Shown here one piece after another: positions 54,246-64,000 of a stretch of 64,000 bases of DNA (the stretch's first letter is position 1; every line of letters starts with the position of its first letter). Below the pieces are notes generated by a model that was not told where the DNA came from, did no database searches, and saw only the letters and a program-made list of their open reading frames with translations. The position numbers and the translations under genes were made by a program. Origin of the DNA: Rhabdophis nuchalis (taxonomy: Eukaryota; Chordata; Lepidosauria; Squamata; Natricidae); contig CM077645.1 of assembly GCA_039707465.1 (NCBI GenBank), forward strand, positions 165,162,003 through 165,226,002. The letters are read 5' to 3'.

Positions 54246-57061
54246 TTTCTATAGACATTTTTCCTAATGTGTGCTTTTGTATATGTACTTTGCTTTACTG
54301 CATACATTTTTTTTTTTACTGCAGAATGCATCACCAAATTCTGCAAGCTGATATTTTGAATGCACATGCACTCTGATTCGCCTGTAGAATTACAAGGTGG
54401 ATATTGAATAACCTCAAATCAAACTTCAGACAGAATGAATTTGTCATTTATCATTACACATATGTCAAAGTATCAGAATAAATGCTAAGTGGTAAGGGAA
54501 TCCAATAGAAATATATTCTGGCAGGTTGGAAAGAATTCACCCAATTCCTAAAAATATGTCTCTGAATAAAATAATAAAAAATTCTGAATATATTATGTAC
54601 TACCAAATAAAGCTAAATAAAATAATATTGCCTGAGTTTTGCAACCCCCACTCTCTATATAGCAATCTGTCTTTAAAAAGAAAAAAGAAACATCTTTGCT
54701 AATGGCTTTTTAATTATAATGTCTGATTAGAAGGCTAAACTATGGCAGCATGACCGTTAAGGACCTTTTTTTAATCATAATAGCAATATGTATTCCACTC
54801 TAAATTAATGAGGCACAAATGGTCACCACTGCTTTTAACAACCTGTGGCTTACAAGTCAATGGCGATATGCATCATTTGACAATATTTGTTTTAAGGGTA
54901 GCTTCTTCTATGCAAAAAACAAACAAACAAACCTACAACTGCTTTCTTCAGAGGGAAAGATTAATACTGAAATATTTAGAAACAGGTGCATTCACATATG
55001 AATTTCCTGACAGGAATCCTAAGTATCCCAAATCTTTGCTCTTATGTTCTGTTCACTCTTAGATTTGCAGATTCCTAAGATTTCTTCGGGTTCTCCTGAG
55101 TTAAATTGATTACACAAGGGAACCACAAAAGAATAAAGTTGCTTGGATTTATGAGCAATAATATGTATGTTTATAATCCAAGGAACAAATAGAAAGAAGA
55201 GTATGGAGATAACTTTGAGGAAGATGTGCAAACACAAGTAAGGGAAAATACAAGTCACCCAATCCTGGGAAAAGAGAAGGCTTGTGAAAGAAATGCAAAA
55301 TAACTCTGCCTTGATTCTGTTATCGATGAAAGAGAGCAAAAGGAATCTTAAGCAGGCTTTCAAGATTCTGTTATTATACCCTATAATAATAAGGTAGCAT
55401 TGCTATGATGTTTGCAATGATTATTTACTGCCCTGGGATACCTGGATCAGGCTAAAACATCATGATTGATAAAAGTCAGCCAGTGAGTTTTGTGAGGATT
55501 TGAACCTAGATTCTAGGTTCTAGAACATACAGGTTCCCATGGAACTGAAGTAAGGCAGTCTGGTTTTCTTTCACTGTCCTTGCCTCTACCTCTGATGGAA
55601 ATAGATGTCTCATAACATGGTCTCATTTGTGGAATTTATATATCCAACATTTGATCAGAGTTTTTGGAACTCTGAGAACCATGCCGACTCTCCCATAGTT
55701 TCCAAATATAAGGGTTCCTACATTTTGTGGAGTCAGATAGCATCATTCTTTTAAAACAAGATGCACACCTGCTGTAACTCCTCTGTAACTGCATTAAAGT
55801 CATATTTGATCAAAGTTGATATTGTGGGAAACAAAGTCTATTGTTTTTACAGAATTGTAAGAAAACATCTAGCCTGTGAAGAAAATACATCATATATGTT
55901 TCTAATCTCATGAGCTAGGCTGAAGCTTGAGAATTGTATGTAGGAAAGCATCTGCTATGCTAGAAACTGGCCCTAACCAGAATTTACTGATATGATAGTT
56001 ACTCAAGAGACAACCCCTAGGAACTAGGACCATAAAAGATCATTCATAAATAAGTGCAGGGGGCAATAGAATTAGAGTAATGGGAGATGTAATCAGTGGC
56101 AGAGATAATGTATTCATTTTAGTCGTTTTGGATAGATGGTGACATCATAATTACTAAGCCAATGAGGAAAAGTTGGGAGGTAAGTTTATAATGGCACTGG
56201 AGAATATAAGGCAAATGTATTGATGATTTAGGGTGTGTCCACTGTACCTGCATGTGTGTGGTCCACCCTCTTTGCAAAATGAAGAATAAAATTACCATTG
56301 TTTTGTCTTGGAATTTTTGGCTGGTGATTGCATATTTCCAAACTAGACAATGAATGCCACAATATAAAGGCCAATTACCGATTTATAGACAGATTTGAGC
56401 AACAAGCTTAGGATGGCAAACAGGCTAGAGGAGAAATAACAATACATTACTAGACACAGGTGGACAAAGCAGCTAAAAATAGAGTTAGAAAATTAATGAT
56501 CATTTTCACAAGAAGATTTGGGATTGGAAATAGTCTCCTCTCTTATTTTTTTTTTAAAATGGAAATCCCATTCCCAGGATTCTTTGATTAAAATAATGAT
56601 AAATGAATAGTAATAAGTAAACTTGTTTCTCTGAAGAGGCAGAGAAGGTTGAGTTAATTGTTGGGGACTCATGGCCGACTATTTTCAGATTGAATACTTA
56701 CTTTTTGCAATAAAAAGATCTTAATGGAAAGCCATTATTTAAACTCGGTTGACTCTCAACTTGCTTGCTTTTGTAATTTTCCCACAAATATTCATCTGAT
56801 CTGCAACTTACTTTTTCCTAGCTTTTACTTTTTGCAGCACATGTTGTGCATCAAAGCATATTGCGATATAAATGTTCAATATGAAAATATTCTCACAGAA
56901 GACAGAAAAACAGAAGGATGATTTTCTTAAAAACTCCCAGGATTTGTAATACTCATATTACACTATTATAATTACTATCCAGCTTTCATTCCTTAGGATG
57001 AAACATTTCCTGATCTCTTATATGTTTTCTGCCAAATATTTCATCACCCTATATTGTAGAC
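54246..57061. other. unrecognised AT-rich sequence
   Basis: No exon or nameable repeat. The antisense frame 55019-55363 is hydrophobic but without domain or splice support. Confidence 0.4.
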
Positions 57062-57385
57062 CAGAGGTGTTGAACTCGATTTCATTGAGGGCCACATCAG
57101 GATTGTGTTTGACCTCGGGGGGGGGGGCTATGGTGAATGTGGCCAGGGTGGGCATGGCTAGCTCAACATCATTCCTGTCAGGGGCACCTGTGGTGGTCTG
57201 AGCACTCTGCCCAATCTCTGTTTTTGGCTGCCAGAGCCTCCTGCAACCTTCTGCCAGTAAAAATGGACGTTGGGAGGACCTCCCAAGTTCCGTTGTCACT
57301 GATAGAGGGTTGCAGGAGGCCCTGGCAGCCAAAAACAGAGCTTGGGAGCCCGTTTTCACTAGCAGAAGCACCTCAGGCCAGTAAA
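57062..57385. mobile_element. hAT-like element (cagaggtgt..aactcg family), right end unclear
   Basis: The left end 'cagaggtgttgaactcgatttc' resembles the 'cagagctatcaaactcgtgg' end at 61320. The GC-rich body contains two inverted-like blocks: 'tttttggctgccagagcctcctgcaacc' type at about 57222 and its complement 'ggttgcaggaggccctggcagccaaaaa' type at about 57308. The right terminus was not found. A (TA)n run follows at 57407-57420. Confidence 0.55.
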
Positions 57386-58407
57386 CGAAAACGATGGAAA
57401 TTTAAATATATATATATATCTTAATCAGAGTAACAATAGACAGTATAAGGCCATTGGGTTTGTAGCACTGCCCTAGATCATCACCTTTTAGGTTCTGGCT
57501 CTGAAAAAGTTCTGAAACATTTTAAGGTCTTCGAATTAAGACCTTAATTAATTATATTCTTATACTTATTATACTTATCCATGATCAAAAATGTTGAAAT
57601 ATGTCAACCGATTTGAAATCTGTCTAGCCTGTATCAGGTCTGAATTGGTTCTGGGAAACAGAAAGTAATTTTTTAGCCAGTTAATGAGTAAATGGACACT
57701 ATATAATTACTTACAGAATTCTAAAGCCTAATGACATAAAGACAAATTGAGACATATCACTAAATGTCTTGTCCTGACAAATAACTTCCCAATAGCACTA
57801 CATCATCCAAGATACATTAAACATTTCAGAGTAGAATTATAGTTCTGTGTCGTAGATTGATTTTTTTTCTTTTTAATTTTTTTGTAACTTACCACTAACT
57901 GGAACTATAATAATAAACAATGAACAAACACACCTACATTATATGAAATTTAAAAAAATCTAATTTAAATGCAAAGTTTCCATCAGTCAGTTGCTATTAG
58001 TTTTCATCTTCTACCTATTAAATGAGAACGTTGTTTACATACCAATTAAAAGAATATAAATTAGGTAAGAATGATATTAGCATTGATTCTTTATTGTCAC
58101 TTAGAGCTAAGTTTCTCATTTGTATCTGTAAAGTAAAAATAGCTTGGATTCTATATACAGTTGGATATAAATAGATATCAAATACAAAAGTACAGCTACC
58201 ATTTCTGCACTGCAAAAATAATAAACAAAAACTAGATTATAATTGAGTGGCAGGAGGTATATATGAAACTTACGGTTATTTTATTTTTTTTGTAGTTCAG
58301 GAATGGTAATTCTAAGGTTAGTTCCCCACTAGTGCAGCTTCCTAGCCGTAGCGGCAACTATGAAGTACAGTGATTCAAATTTGACAAAATGTATATCAGG
58401 ATATGTT
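57386..58407. other. unrecognised AT-rich sequence
   Basis: Nothing supported. Confidence 0.4.
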
Positions 58408-58614
58408 AAGATGGCCTTAATGACTAGCTTAAAAAATGCAAATGACCAGCCGTCTGCAAGGAGTAGAAACTCTTCCATTCCACACCATCAAGTCAGGGCT
58501 GAAGGAGCTTTTTGGATGAGAAGTGAAATGTTTTTCAAAGAAAAAATAGAAAGTCCAGTTGAAAAAGCACCTTTGAGATGACCATGACCTGGATGACTGA
58601 AAATCTCCATAGAC
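58408..58614 (+). mobile_element. Penelope-like 3' terminal repeat
   Basis: 'agatggccttaatgactagc', 'gcaaatgaccagccgtctgc', 'agaaactcttccattccac', 'agaaagtccagttgaaaaagc', 'catgacctggatgactg': the same order as the right side of the element at 41685-42525, continuing past its end. No coding part. Confidence 0.7.
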
Positions 58615-59104
58615 ATATATCATACAACATTTCATGGATTTTCCCCAGTATTACTTTCCACCTGCTAGTATTTATCACAATTGTGTCAATGGACATGTTT
58701 GTGTGACACACTTAATTGATCATATGTGTGGTTAGTATATGTCAGTCAGTCAGTCAGGTTTAATTGTAAGACCCAGTATCTTTGGAGGTAAAATTTATCT
58801 TCTTTCTAACATGATCCAAACTGATTAAAATAATGTATATGTAAACAACAGATCTCAAATTGATTGTGAACTCTTACAAAAGAACTAGTACCTCTGTGTT
58901 TTGGCAAGCAACATATGTTAACTGTGATTTATTGAAGGATTGAAAGAAAAATGATTGTCCTTGCATTTGTAATTTACATCAAAAAAAATTCTAAATTAAC
59001 GAATATTATGATTATGTCAGATTACAAGAACTTGGAATACAAATGAACATCAAATTATGTTCCCTACAAACAACTTTCAAATAACAAATCACAGTAGAAC
59101 AAGT
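58615..59104. other. unrecognised sequence
   Basis: A short (CAGT)n run at 58742-58757 (cagtcagtcagtcag). Nothing else. Confidence 0.4.
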
Positions 59105-60130
59105 TTCAAAGATACACTCTTTCTGTGATGTCCCGGTGCCTGGAGGCCGTGTGAGTCTGGATGGGGAGAAACAGGCTTTGACTCAACCCGTCCAAGACTG
59201 AGTGGCTGTGGCTTCCAGTGTCACGATATGGCCAGCTGGTACCATCGTTGGCCATTGGGGGCGAATTATTAGGCCCCACAGAGAAGGCGTGCAATTTGGG
59301 TGTCCTCCTGGACTCCCGGCTGTCATTAGACGATCATTTGACGGCTGTGGCCAGGGGGGGCTTTTTATCAAGTTTGCTTGATTCGCCAATTGCGCCCCTC
59401 TGGATCGTGATGCTCTATGCACAGTCACTCAAGCCCTCATCACTTCCCACCTGGACTATTGCAACACTCTCTACATTGGGCTCTCCTTGAGGTGCACCTG
59501 GATGCTCCAGTTGGTGCAGAATGCGGCTGCGTGGGGGATTCTGGGAGCCTCAAGATGCTCCCATGTGACACCTCTCCTGTGCAAGCTGCACTGGCTGCCT
59601 GTGGCTTTCCGGGTGCGCTTCAAGGTGTTGGTAACCACCTTTAAAGTGCTCCATGGCATGGGGCCTTGTTACTTGCAGGACCGCATCCTGCTACCGAATA
59701 CCTCCCACCGACCAGTCCACTCCCACAGAGTGGGCCTCCTCAGGGTACCGTCGGCCAAACAATGTCGGCTTGTGACCCCCAGGGGGAGAGCCTTCTCTGT
59801 GGCAGCCCCTGCCCTCTGGAACGATCTGCCCCCCGACCTTTGTATGATCACCGACCTGCATCTCTTCCGTCGGGCGAGAAAACGCACCTATTTCGTGTGG
59901 CCAGCCTGGTGTAGTTTTCTTTTAATCGATTGTAATTTTTAAATTGATTTTAGTTGATTTTATTAACTGTTTTTATATGGTTATCTGGTTTTTAGAACGG
60001 GCCCTTAAATTTAATTAGTTTTAATGTATTTTAATGTATTTTTGTATCAGATGTTTTAATGTTTTATTATGCCTGTTCACTGCCCTGAGTCCCGCAAGGG
60101 AGAAGGGCGGTATACAAATTTAATAAAAGT
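59105..60130 (+). mobile_element. L2-type LINE, 5'-truncated, about 1 kb
   Basis: C-terminal half of an L2 ORF2 followed by its 3' UTR. The UTR ends 'tgccctgagtcccgcaagggagaagggcggtatacaaatttaataaaag', the typical L2 tail with a GGCGGTATA block. It is more GC-rich than its surroundings in the coding part and well preserved for a LINE relic. Confidence 0.88.
59218..59942 (+). pseudogene. L2-type reverse transcriptase C-terminus, frameshifted
   Basis: Two frames joined near 59487. The first shows KACNLGVLLDSRLSLDDHL and ends in 'cacctggactattgcaacac' read out of frame (family residues: SRLDYCN). The second shows LVQNAAA, LLCKLHWLPVAFRVRFKVLV, TFKVLHGMGPCYLQDRI, SHRVGLLRVPS and GRAFSVAAPALWNDLPPDL. 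These lie after the catalytic RT core, which is missing. The protein would copy L2 RNA; this copy cannot. Confidence 0.85.
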
Positions 60131-60169
60131 AAAAGTAAAGTCTTTCTAAAACAATTACTCCCAGCATAC

Positions 60170-60335
60170 CCAAATATTAATCTTTATTAAGCTTTAGTGT
60201 AGGTCTTTTTTAAATCTTACCCTGTGAAGTTTTAATATTGTAACTATTTTGCTCTTTGTTTTATAACCTGTAAACTGCCCAGAATCACCTTATGGGGGAG
60301 CTAGGCAGAATAAAACTTTGCTAACTAACTAAGTA
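60170..60335 (+). repeat. old L2/CR1-like tail
   Basis: 'ataacctgtaaactgcccagaatcaccttatgggggagctaggcagaataaa'-type sequence resembles the 3' ends of L2/CR1 LINEs ('gcccagagtcacc..gggcggcatataaa'). No other part can be aligned. Confidence 0.4.
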
Positions 60336-61311
60336 AGTTTGTCCAGTACCCATAAAAAGGAACCTCATGTTGTATATTAAGAACAGCGACTACTAATTTA
60401 ATAATTTTCAGATATAGATTAAAATGATTGTGAATTTCAGAATCTACTTTTTATCAATAATGTTAATCATTTAAGAGTTTCAGATGCTTCTAATCTTTCA
60501 AATGGACATTCTAAAGAAAAATATGATTTAATTTAATATATTACTGCTGACTGGTTTTCAGCAATCCAAATTTATTTTAGAAAACAAAGAAAGCATTAAT
60601 GGACTAATAATGAATGATGCAAAGTATAATACAATTTCTTGCCCATCAGCCTCAGAATAAAAATGTATTGGTGTCTTTTCAGTTGGGAATATTATACAGT
60701 GTCAATTTCTAATGAGAATTAAGACCTCATTTAAGTTTTCTGTTCAATATCCTCACCGACTTTAGTAGAGGAATAGTAACTGATTTACACTATAACTAAA
60801 ACAAGGAAACAAATCCCTGCTCAACTATAAAATATGGAGAATAATAACCTAATCGTGCCCATCATGGCTTCTGAAATAAATCACTTAAATTTCCTGAAGA
60901 AAAAAGGTCAGCTTGAAATTGAGAAAGAAAAATTCCATTCCTGCCCATATTCATATACAAGTCATAAAGTCTAAAGTCATAATCTAGATTATAAAAAAAA
61001 CCCTTATAGATCTGATGTGCCATATGTAAGTGATTATGTGAGTTTGTGTGTTGGAGTGGCATTCGTTTTATTTATTTATTTATTCCAAAAACTAATGTAA
61101 TTTTAAACTGTCAAAATACTAAACATTGATACACAATAAATGTCAATTGTATCAGTGAAAAAATACTTATAGGAATATTTTTTCTGGAATATAAATTCAA
61201 ATGCTCTGTAAAACTCATATTTTACAGATATTCGTTGAAATGGGTTGTTGTATTGTGATTACTGTGTATTGGTTTTTAGAGTATTTTATTGTGGTAATCC
61301 TCTAGGAGTTC
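60336..61311. other. unrecognised AT-rich sequence
   Basis: Nothing supported. Confidence 0.4.
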
Positions 61312-61319
61312 CTTTAGAT

Positions 61320-61442
61320 CAGAGCTATCAAACTCGTGGCCCATGGGTGAGATGTGTCACATGCTGGCCACACCTTGCCTGATTTAGCAAAGGGGGAGGG
61401 AGTCACGATATGTCACGTGATCCCACAAGTTTGACATCCCTG
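61320..61442. mobile_element. hAT MITE, 123 bp, intact ends
   Basis: Left end 'cagagctatcaaactcgtgg'; right end in reverse 'cagggatgtcaaacttgtgg'. A perfect 8-bp duplication 'ctttagat' lies at 61312-61319 and 61443-61450. The centre 'gatatgtcacgtgatc' is shared with 6014-6144. Confidence 0.92.
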
Positions 61443-61450
61443 CTTTAGAT

Positions 61451-62289
61451 TGTCATGGTATTAAAATAAATAAAGTAATACACTTTATTTCTAATAACAT
61501 TTTTTGATGTTATTAGAAATGCAGCAAATACGACATTGCTTTAAAGGATTACATGTTTTCTCTTCCTTCATGAAAACAATTTTCTCCCAATTGGTAAACA
61601 GAAATACCTTGCTTTAAATTCCTATTCTGGGGAAGTCAAATAAATACTCAGGTTATTAATGTGATGTAAGGATAACAGAAATGCTAGCAGATGAGCCTTG
61701 AAACAAAAATGTTGAATTATTAAGGAAATGACAAGTGTGAAATCAGATGGTGCAATGAAGGCTAAGAACCTTGAATGCCCAATAGTGCTACATTTTAATG
61801 AAGGGCAAAGTGACGCTGCAATGGACCATTTTTTTTTACCAGTCTCCATTAACCTTTTGGATGCTATGCTCTCAAGTCTTTAACTTGTTAAGACAAAGTG
61901 CCTCTTAATGACAAAGGCAGCTGTTCTGTTTAAGTGTATCTTCCAAAGTAGAATAAAATTACGGAGCAAAAATCAATGGGAACTAAATATGATACGCTCT
62001 GGCCATGATGAGGAAGTCACTAAATTAAGAAAAGGGCAACTGAACATTGACATCTCTGGATCATTGGTGGCATAGAATCCATTGTAACCTGACAGTCAAG
62101 ACAAAAAGAATTATGAAGGAACAATTCCTCTAATCATTAAATGCACCCATCTTCTGCTTTTCTCAAATTGTAAACGCTTAGAATTTGGCCACATATCATA
62201 ATGTTTCATTCCTATTTTATTGGGTTCTTTTTTTTCATTCATAGGAGAGACTATCCAAAATGCCTGATATTTCTTACTGCATTGTATAT
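61451..62289. other. unrecognised sequence
   Basis: Two copies of 'tttctaataacat' / 'atgttattagaaat' at 61488-61518 form a short hairpin. Nothing coding. Confidence 0.4.
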
Positions 62290-62480
62290 GCGAGCGGTTT
62301 GGTAGCCTACTGAAGAAGATGCTTGCCTCCCATTCAGATAGTTGACAGTTGAATCCTAAGTAGGGACAGATGTTTCTCTCCTAGGGCTCAAAGAAAATAA
62401 ATCTGCTGCGAACCCCACATGACATCAGGAAGGGCAGCCAGCCAGTAAATATTTAGCTCCATCAAATTAAAGATTACAGG
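62290..62480 (+). repeat. probable tRNA-derived SINE of another family
   Basis: A tRNA-like head 'ggtagcctactgaagaagatgc...ttgcctcccattcag...gttgaatcc' is followed by 'ctcctagggctcaaag' and 'gacatcaggaagggcagccagcc'. The family is not recognised with certainty. Confidence 0.4.
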
Positions 62481-62521
62481 GTCATAAAAAGAGAATTATT
62501 GCATTATGTATACTTTATTGC

Positions 62522-62580
62522 ACTATACATATGTATGTGTGTATGTATGTACTGTATGTATGTATGTTTGTTTGTTTGTC
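62522..62580 (+). repeat. (GTAT)n/(GTTT)n microsatellite
   Basis: Interrupted GTAT units followed by GTTT units. Confidence 0.9.
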
Positions 62581-63103
62581 ATGGAATATTAAAGGATTGA
62601 GATATATAACTAAAAATGAGAACAGTATTTTTATCAAGTAAAATTGTTGAAGAGCTACTCTTTCAAGAAATTCATATTCCCTCTTATGAAAAAAATAATA
62701 TTTTAGCCAGAAAGTGGGTTGATCACATCTATTTAAGTGGAAATTTAAATCTGCCAGGGATAGAAAATTATTTAAGTAATCTTCCAAATTTATACTTTAG
62801 CAAGAGATTTTGGAGGTTGATTAATGGAATTTTGCAATAATGGAGATTTTGCAAATGTTTTAGTTCTCAGTGAAACAAATATTGGTACTTGGAAATTTTA
62901 ACTTAACTGGACATGATTTGGAATAATATTTCAAAGTAAAACAAAACAAAAATCTAGTCCCCGAAGATGGAATATCTTGGGGGAAGAAGTTGCATATAAA
63001 CAAGCAAGAATATATATTTATCAAACCACCTATGACAGATGCTGAAGGCTGGCCTATATTTTAAAATATTGCAATTGATATGTACACATTTGTTTAGTGA
63101 TCA
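62581..63103. other. unrecognised AT-rich sequence
   Basis: The frame 62616-62840 has no supporting feature. Possibly an old LINE piece. Confidence 0.35.
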
Positions 63104-63112
63104 TCAAAGTTA

Positions 63113-63468
63113 GGTAAAGGTAAAAGTTCCCCTCACACATATGTGTTAGTCATTCCTGACTCTAGGGAGCAGTGCTCATCTCCATTTCAAAGCTGAAGAG
63201 CCAAGTGCTGTCTGAAGATGTCTTTGTGGTCATGTGACTGGCATGACTAAATGCCAAAGGCACATGGAACACTGTTACCTTCCCACCAAATAGTTCCTAT
63301 TTTTCTACTTGCATTTTTAACATTCTTTCAAACTACAAACTGCGAAGCTGGGACGAGTAACGGGAGCTCACCCCATTACATGGCTCTAGGGATTCGAACC
63401 ACTGAACTGTCAATCTTTCTGATCAACAAGCTCAGCATCTTAGTCACTGAGCCACCGTGTCCCATTAC
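63113..63468 (-). mobile_element. Sauria-type tRNA-derived SINE
   Basis: Antisense full-length type, from the tail complement 'ggtaaaggtaaaagttccc' to the head complement 'cttagtcactgagccaccg'. A perfect 9-bp duplication 'tcaaagtta' lies at 63104-63112 and 63469-63477. The open frame 63251-63541 is a repeat translation. Confidence 0.92.
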
Positions 63469-63477
63469 TCAAAGTTA

Positions 63478-64000
63478 CAACAGTACTAAAAAGGGAATGT
63501 ATTATTTTTATGTAACCTATCTGATGTTCTTTCCAAGCTAAGGGATCAGGGAAAGCACTTTTCCTTTTTCAACTTATTAATGAGAAAAGAGGAAAGCTGT
63601 TGGAGCAGGACAATTTGTGGGGACCTAGATGCAGAAGGAGAATAATTTAAAAACACATTAGCATTTTAAATGAACTATTATATGGAAACATTCATTCAAG
63701 GAGAAGTAAACAGGTAAAATATAATGCTGAACTCTTTCAGCATACCGAGCCTCCCCAAACATTCCTACCTATTGTATTTTTTTACTTCAAAATTATTATT
63801 TTTAATGGAAAAAAATAGCCTCACATAAATACATTGAGAAAGAAGTGGCTTAAGAATAGAGGAAAGGTAATTCCAATTGGGATCAATCACCACCTTCCAC
63901 AATATGAAGACACTTTTCTAATTAAGCAGACAGCAAGGTCAGGTGTCCATCAAGTATTGATCATAGCAACTGCGATGCTACTTTGATTCAGATGAAAAAA
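63478..64000. other. unrecognised AT-rich sequence
   Basis: Nothing supported up to the window end. Confidence 0.4.

Overview
This window is AT-rich, repeat-dominated vertebrate DNA, most likely from a squamate reptile and probably a snake. The identification rests on the repeat content: many copies of a CR1-type LINE 3' end, one of which ends in an AATAG-type microsatellite; six clear tRNA-derived SINEs ending in an ACCTTT-like tail (Sauria-SINE type, normally mobilised by Bov-B LINEs) plus two diverged pieces; a Bov-B-like reverse transcriptase remnant; L2-type LINE tails; a Penelope-like element; a gypsy relic; many small hAT and TA-target DNA transposons; and a complete DIRS element. I see no host protein-coding exon, tRNA or rRNA gene that I can support, so the window reads as intergenic or deep intronic sequence. 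Nearly all short open frames are chance, or are pieces of mobile elements.

Layout. Positions 1-6000 hold mostly unrecognised sequence with two SINEs. 6590-8800 holds an antisense ORF1-like LINE remnant. 10200-14450 is a cluster of CR1, SINE and L2 fragments. 16200-21350 is a nested block: a CR1 copy is broken by a hAT-family insertion, a Penelope-like end and a 1084-bp hAT element; a second CR1 is broken by a gypsy-type LTR element, whose own 5' LTR is broken by a third CR1. 21350-31000 is mostly unique-looking DNA with scattered repeats. 31190-35580 has a SINE, a Bov-B relic, a long antisense CR1 with an expanded GAATA microsatellite, and a SINE carrying a hAT insertion. 36230-36358 is a pure TTAGG-type array. 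37660-43440 holds an LTR-like repeat, several MITEs and a Penelope-like GIY-YIG endonuclease fragment. 44520-45210 is a CR1 carrying a hairpin MITE.

The most important feature is at 45400-51274, on the minus strand: a GC-rich, apparently intact DIRS-type tyrosine-recombinase retrotransposon. Read right to left it has a terminal inverted repeat, Gag, an overlapping reverse transcriptase/RNase H/methyltransferase-like frame, an overlapping tyrosine recombinase frame, the internal complementary region and the other inverted repeat. The expected catalytic residues are present, and the internal complementary region matches both element ends exactly, so this copy is young and may be competent. The recombinase frame contains no ATG, so its expression must use something other than ordinary AUG initiation in that frame.

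The rest (51275-64000) is AT-rich sequence with a SINE/hAT nest at 53643-54245, hAT MITEs, a Penelope-like end, a 1-kb L2 copy at 59105-60130 and a terminal SINE at 63113-63468. Repeat family names come from memory of family features; no database search was run.
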